Source: a virus. Taken from it: DNA of 35,226 nt. Of the stretch, positions 32,392 to 35,226 are shown in pieces. How positions within the stretch are numbered: position 1 is the first letter of the stretch; each line of letters starts with the position of its first letter. Where the stretch lies: positions 1-35,226 of the IMG/VR virus record IMGVR_UViG_3300007734_000620, one strand, 5' to 3'. The translations under genes and the position numbers were made by a program. The notes under the pieces are model-generated. The model did not search any database and was not told where the DNA came from. It saw only the letters and a program-made list of their open reading frames with translations.

Positions 32392-32422
32392 AAAAGCCCC
32401 GCAGCTTTTGGCATTGGGGCTT
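32390..32422 (-). terminator. Minus-strand intrinsic terminator
   Basis: AAGCCCC (32394-32400) and GGGGCTT (32416-32422) form a 7-bp stem. Read on the minus strand it is followed by TTTTTT (complement of 32390-32395). On the plus strand there is no T tract. It would stop transcripts coming leftward from the noncoding region. Confidence 0.65.
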
Positions 32423-32449
32423 GACCTCAACCACACGGGAGCGTAGTAT
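32421..32449 (+). promoter_or_regulatory. Sigma70-type promoter of the candidate ncRNA
   Basis: TTGACC (32421-32426), 17 bp, TAGTAT (32444-32449): five and four matches to consensus with ideal spacing. The start is expected near 32456, three bases before the foot of the first long stem. It is among the best promoters in the window and lies where no gene follows. Confidence 0.7.
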
Positions 32450-32455
32450 CGGTTT

Positions 32456-32919
32456 GTCGGTTGGATTTGCGTCCAGTCGATACTGAATGGGGGTAAAGCA
32501 TCGACTTGCCGACAGCGGCATTATCGTAACTCCCTCCGAATAAAGCAACATATTTATCAGTATCGAATCCAACCTTCCGGTAGGTCAAGCATTGGTCTCT
32601 TCGGAACACCTAGCTTGTAAAAATTTAGGGATACTATCAAACCCTACCGATAGCGTGATGAGTGGCTAGACCGTGAACTTACATTGGAGAAATCCTTGAG
32701 TGAACCACAAATGGTCTGGCGCAATTGAGCGTGATAGTGCGGTGTGTATAGCCGTAATCAATTGATCTGAGTGCTTATACCAGTGACTCAGACCAGACAC
32801 GAGGGCGAAAGTTCGGGTGGATGGTAACGCACTTAGTGGTGATGTTAATTCATCATCACTAGGGTGAATATTGTCCAGAACTCAGGCTCAGAAACGAATG
32901 GATGATAAATGTTTTTATC
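32456..32919 (+). ncRNA. Candidate large structured phage RNA (about 460 nt)
   Basis: No credible ORF covers this GC-richer stretch. Stems: 32459-32466 with 32567-32574 (8 bp) stacked on 32477-32486 with 32557-32566 (10 bp). Inside lie 32489-32494/32529-32534 and 32507-32511/32516-32520. Then 32586-32590/32613-32617 with a C(UUCG)G loop, 32626-32630/32642-32646 (its loop can pair 32634-32638 with 32649-32653), 32665-32672/32713-32720 with an inner GGA-GAAA-TCC, 32722-32728/32758-32764, 32766-32772/32786-32792 and 32832-32844/32851-32863. Several contain G-U pairs that would be A-C on the other strand, so the RNA is plus-sense. The 3' end is uncertain. Size and setting recall GOLLD/ROOL-type phage RNAs, but I do not recognise the sequence. 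Confidence 0.7.
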
Positions 32920-32963
32920 TATACGATTATAAATAATAAATAGAATGATTTAACGGGAGATGT

Positions 32964-34439
32964 ATGGAATTAAGACCACACCAGCAATTAGCAATTGATT
33001 TAATTAGAAAGTCTTTAGCTACTGGACACAAGCGACCACTGTTAGCAGCTCCTTGTTCTTTTGGAAAGACTTTAGTATCTGCTTACATCCTTCAACACGC
33101 TGTAGAAAAAGGTAATCGTGTTATCTTTTTTGCTGATCGATTGAAATTAATTTCTCAGACTCAGGCTCAGTTTGATTCGATGGGAATTAAATACGGAGTT
33201 ATTCAAGGTCAGCATGAAATGACCGACTCAAGACATCCGATTCAAATCGCAAGTGTTCAGACTATTTCCCGAAGAAAGTTTATGCCTGAGTTTGATCTAG
33301 CTATAGTTGATGAGACTCATGTCCTACCGCAAGTTATTATTAAACTGATGGAGAGATATGACAATGTTCCGTTTATAGGTTTAAGTGCTACACCTTATTC
33401 AAAAGGACTTGGAAAATATTACGATGATTTAATTGTTCCTATAACACCAGCAGAATTACTTGAGCAAGGATACCTAGCACCAGTTCATTATTACGGTGGC
33501 TCTCATGTAGACATGAGTAAAATTAAAATGAAAGCTATATCAACTGGTGGATCTGACTACGATCCCGACCAACTCGCAGAAGCTACTGAGGCTCAACAAG
33601 AAAAACTCACTGGAGATATAGTTAGTAATTGGAAACTCTACGGAGAGAATTCCCAGACCATCGCCTTTAGTCCATCGATAAAACATTCAAAGTATTTAGT
33701 AGAGATGTTTAACAGAGAGGGAATACCTGCTGCGCACATCGATGGCTACACAGAAGAATCCGCACGACAGGTTTTATACAAAGCCCACAATAATAATGAA
33801 TTTAAAATACTATCCTGTTCTCGTCTTTTAAATACCGGCTACGATGCACCGCAAGTTAAGTGTTTGATAGATTGTTTTCCGACTAAATCAATTATTGCTT
33901 ATCAACAAAGAGCCGGAAGGATTATGAGAATCCATCCTGATAAAACTCATGCGATATATTTAGATCACGCCAGTAATGTCCAAAGATTTGGTTTTGCAGA
34001 AAACATAGTCCCTACTATTCTAGATGATGGTGAAAAGAAATTTGCTGAGAAAGATCAGATTAAAGAAGTAAAAGAAACTAAACAAAAAGATTGTCCGATG
34101 TGTCAAAAAATTATGATCGGTCTTAGATGTTCTTGTGGGTATGAAATTCCCATCAGAGAGAGAATAGAAACTGACGGATCAACTTTAGTTAAGATAGCTA
34201 ATTTAAAGGCATACACACACGCCAGCAAGTCGATGTGGTATTCAGGGCTATTGACTTACGCAAGAAACAAAGGATTTTCGGATGGGTGGGCTGCTTGGAA
34301 ATACAAAGGCAAGTTCGGTGTATTCCCTCGCAGTTTAGAAATTCGGATAGGTCAAATCCCTGTAGAGGTCCAAAACTGGATCACTTCTGAGAACATCAAA
34401 TATAGTAAAAGTCAAGAGAAATTTCGAAAACAGGCATAA
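32964..34439 (+). CDS. SF2 DNA helicase (UvsW/SSL2-like) with zinc-binding insert
   Basis: The 491-aa protein has RPHQQLAI (Q-like), motif I APCSFGKT (29-36), motif II DETH (116-119), motif III SATP (141-144), motif V-like LNTGYDAP (290-297) and motif VI QQRAGR (315-320). Four cysteines (378, 381, 390, 392) form a zinc site. The C-terminus (about 420-470, WYSGLLTYARNKGFSDGWAAWKYKGKFG) is a domain seen in phage helicases. It likely remodels forks or branched DNA in recombination-dependent replication. GGGAG precedes the ATG. Confidence 0.9.
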   Translation: MELRPHQQLAIDLIRKSLATGHKRPLLAAPCSFGKTLVSAYILQHAVEKGNRVIFFADRLKLISQTQAQFDSMGIKYGVIQGQHEMTDSRHPIQIASVQTISRRKFMPEFDLAIVDETHVLPQVIIKLMERYDNVPFIGLSATPYSKGLGKYYDDLIVPITPAELLEQGYLAPVHYYGGSHVDMSKIKMKAISTGGSDYDPDQLAEATEAQQEKLTGDIVSNWKLYGENSQTIAFSPSIKHSKYLVEMFNREGIPAAHIDGYTEESARQVLYKAHNNNEFKILSCSRLLNTGYDAPQVKCLIDCFPTKSIIAYQQRAGRIMRIHPDKTHAIYLDHASNVQRFGFAENIVPTILDDGEKKFAEKDQIKEVKETKQKDCPMCQKIMIGLRCSCGYEIPIRERIETDGSTLVKIANLKAYTHASKSMWYSGLLTYARNKGFSDGWAAWKYKGKFGVFPRSLEIRIGQIPVEVQNWITSENIKYSKSQEKFRKQA

Positions 34440-34460
34440 AAATAAAGTGTAATATTTACC

Positions 34461-34478
34461 AGAAAAATAACTTTTTCT
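34461..34478 (+). other. AT-rich hairpin after the helicase
   Basis: AGAAAAA and TTTTTCT pair perfectly around a TAAC loop. It is too AT-rich for a confident terminator; it may be a weak one. The rest of the 34440-34629 gap is AT-rich promoter DNA. Confidence 0.35.
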
Positions 34479-34519
34479 ACAAATAAATTGCAAACCTATA
34501 AAAAAGCTATCGTAAGTCT

Positions 34520-34549
34520 TTGATATATATACTATAAATATATTAAAAT
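34520..34549 (+). promoter_or_regulatory. Upstream promoter of a tandem pair
   Basis: TTGATA (34520-34525), 18 bp, TAAAAT (34544-34549): five of six matches in each box, in very AT-rich DNA. It lies 36 bp upstream of the stronger promoter. Confidence 0.6.
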
Positions 34550-34555
34550 AAATGC

Positions 34556-34583
34556 TTGATAATAATACATAGATCGCTATAAT
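34556..34583 (+). promoter_or_regulatory. Strong sigma70 promoter
   Basis: TTGATA (34556-34561), 16 bp, TATAAT (34578-34583). It is the best sigma70 match found, with start near 34590, about 40 nt before the gene at 34630. It likely drives the small genes and perhaps reads on through the circle junction. Confidence 0.82.
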
Positions 34584-34587
34584 AGCG
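34575..34587. promoter_or_regulatory. Palindromic operator candidate over the -10 box
   Basis: CGCTAT-A-ATAGCG is a perfect 13-bp palindrome centred on the -10 hexamer. A bound repressor would block the promoter. The HTH protein at 30140 is the obvious candidate (inference). Confidence 0.55.
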
Positions 34588-34629
34588 TCATACCGAAGCA
34601 ATCAGGCCTAGGGTAACGGGAGATTTAAA

Positions 34630-34899
34630 ATGATTATCACATACAAAAGCTCAGTAAAAACTCCAGCAGGCTGGAGATCAGTCACAGTGACAGCAGAGGC
34701 AGTAGAAGTCTCTGATAAGCGGGTAAAGGTAATAAAAGTGTCTGATATAGATGGAGAAGGCAGTTCGGGGTTTGCAAGTAGAACTGGTGCAAATCGTCAG
34801 AAATATAATCTAGGTTATTTTGCAGATGCAGAAGCTGGCAAGCTCAAGAACAAAAGCTCTGTAAAAATGGAGACACAAATAGAGACACAAAATGTCTAA
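34630..34899 (+). CDS. Hypothetical protein under the strong promoter, 89 aa
   Basis: GGGAG lies eight bases before the ATG. The protein is a run of beta strands (MIITYKSSVKTPAGWRSVTV, TAEAVEVSDKRVKVIKVSDI) followed by a basic, Ser/Lys-rich tail. Not recognised. As the first gene after the strongest promoter it should be made early and abundantly, a position typical of host-takeover proteins (inference). Confidence 0.75.
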   Translation: MIITYKSSVKTPAGWRSVTVTAEAVEVSDKRVKVIKVSDIDGEGSSGFASRTGANRQKYNLGYFADAEAGKLKNKSSVKMETQIETQNV

Positions 34900-34981
34900 G
34901 ATTGATATATTAAAAATCATAATCGGCTTGCCACTCATGATGGCTTTTGTTTGGTTATTTGCGGTAGGGGTAATGATATGA
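34892..34981 (+). CDS. 29-aa single-TM protein
   Basis: ATG 34892 opens MSKIDILKIIIGLPLMMAFV and ends in VGVMI, one TM helix of about 22 residues. It overlaps the previous stop and its TGA overlaps the next ATG (ATGA). No strong ribosome site is seen, so translation may be coupled. Confidence 0.5.
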   Translation: MSKIDILKIIIGLPLMMAFVWLFAVGVMI

Positions 34982-35187
34982 CACACGGATCACCACACGA
35001 CAGGGGAGCTGCCGACTCGTACTACGGCAGACCGGAGATGCCACACCAGATCATAGACGGCAAAAGCATTAGCTTGAAGGCTGGCAGTGACGAGGCTAAA
35101 CAATATTATGCTGGTTACCAGTCTAACGAAGATTTAGGTAATTACAAAGACTGGGGAGATGTGCTAGAATCAAAAGACTATTTTTAA
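34978..35187 (+). CDS. Conserved small phage protein (SPHDRGAADSYYGR type), 69 aa
   Basis: I start at ATG 34978, with GGGG seven bases upstream; an ATG at 34951 would add nine residues and lacks such a site. The pattern SPHDRGAADSYYGRPEMPH then YYAGYQSNED and KDWG is common in phages as a short hypothetical protein. Function unknown. It lies a few bases before the DUF6496-like gene across the circle junction. Its 3' end is repeated at 1-88. Confidence 0.78.
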   Translation: MTHGSPHDRGAADSYYGRPEMPHQIIDGKSISLKAGSDEAKQYYAGYQSNEDLGNYKDWGDVLESKDYF

Positions 35188-35226
35188 GAGGCTACTATGC
35201 CAATGAAAAAAGGCTCAAGCAAAAAA
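35100..35226. repeat. Terminal direct repeat, right copy
   Basis: Exact copy of 1-127. See the left copy. Confidence 0.95.
35197..35226 (+). CDS. 5' fragment of the DUF6496-like gene (duplicate of 98-127)
   Basis: First ten codons of the gene complete at 98-238, cut by the window end. Not a separate gene. Confidence 0.95.
   Translation, partial: MPMKKGSSKK

Noticed and set aside
32372-32609. Two minus-strand open frames of 60-66 codons over the noncoding region
   Set aside because: They overlap each other and the structured stems, lack ribosome sites and have no protein-like pattern; hairpin arms produce such frames by chance.
32392-32963. tRNA, tmRNA, RNase P RNA or group I/II intron in the gap
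   Set aside because: No cloverleaf with CCA-type acceptor, no tmRNA tag frame, no conserved RNase P core and no domain V or group I P/Q/R/S elements were seen.
1-35226. CRISPR array, insertion sequence or integrase with att site
   Set aside because: No spaced identical repeats of CRISPR type, no transposase motifs and no tyrosine or serine recombinase motifs were found.

Overview
The window is a complete tailed-phage genome of the P22/Sf6 podovirus type, probably from an uncultured aquatic proteobacterial phage. The first 127 bases (1-127) are repeated exactly as the last 127 (35100-35226). The natural reading is a circular or circularly permuted 35,099-bp genome opened at an arbitrary point, with an assembly overlap left on. 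The virion genes follow P22 order: gp3-like TerS, TerL, P22-type portal, scaffold, P22-type coat, gp4, gp10, gp14-like, then internal ejection proteins. That order and headful-type terminase point to a short-tailed phage. No integrase, tRNA, DNA polymerase, CRISPR array or insertion sequence is visible. Almost every gene is on the + strand, packed with ATGA/TAATG overlaps. The host cannot be named from the sequence.

Layout. 98-4700: packaging and portal. 4704-7549: two large proteins that share the N-terminal tag MAQSALRN, one with an ADP-ribosyltransferase-like core, the other resembling domains of polyvalent proteins. 7524-7863: a lone minus-strand gene with its own extended -10 promoter, next to four 20-bp tandem repeats. 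7917-10017: scaffold and coat, ending in a clear terminator. 10069-18470: gp4, gp10 and internal/ejection proteins. 18532-24366: adhesion region with a long tail fibre that lacks a normal start codon, a small beta protein, a sulfotransferase-glycosyltransferase fusion, a seven-bladed RCC1-like propeller and a small protein. 24363: an APS-kinase-like P-loop protein. 24770-26678: holin-like membrane proteins, a secreted six-cysteine protein and a GH24 endolysin. 26689-28528: metallophosphoesterase, HslV-like Ntn hydrolase and a small membrane protein. 28617-32391: recombination and accessory genes (DUF1071/Sak3 annealing protein, YqaJ exonuclease, SSB-like protein, HTH regulator, NinB-like, RMF-like, NinG, nuclease-like, small zinc-ribbon proteins). 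32392-32963: a gene-free stretch that looks like a structured RNA of about 450 nt with its own promoter. 32964-34439: SF2 helicase. 34440-34629: two tandem promoters in front of small genes that lead round the circle into packaging.

Two features stand out. First, the 32.4-32.9 kb region carries a TTGACC-N17-TAGTAT promoter whose expected start falls at the foot of an 18-bp stem. Many nested stems follow, with G-U wobbles and GNRA/UUCG loops that are consistent only with + strand transcription. It is a candidate large phage ncRNA. Second, a PAPS-type sulfotransferase fused to a GT9/GT41-like glycosyltransferase sits between receptor-binding genes, and 1.6 kb downstream lies an APS-kinase-like protein, the type of enzyme that makes the sulfate donor PAPS. 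Together they suggest a phage-encoded glycan sulfation module acting on the host surface or the virion; this is inference.
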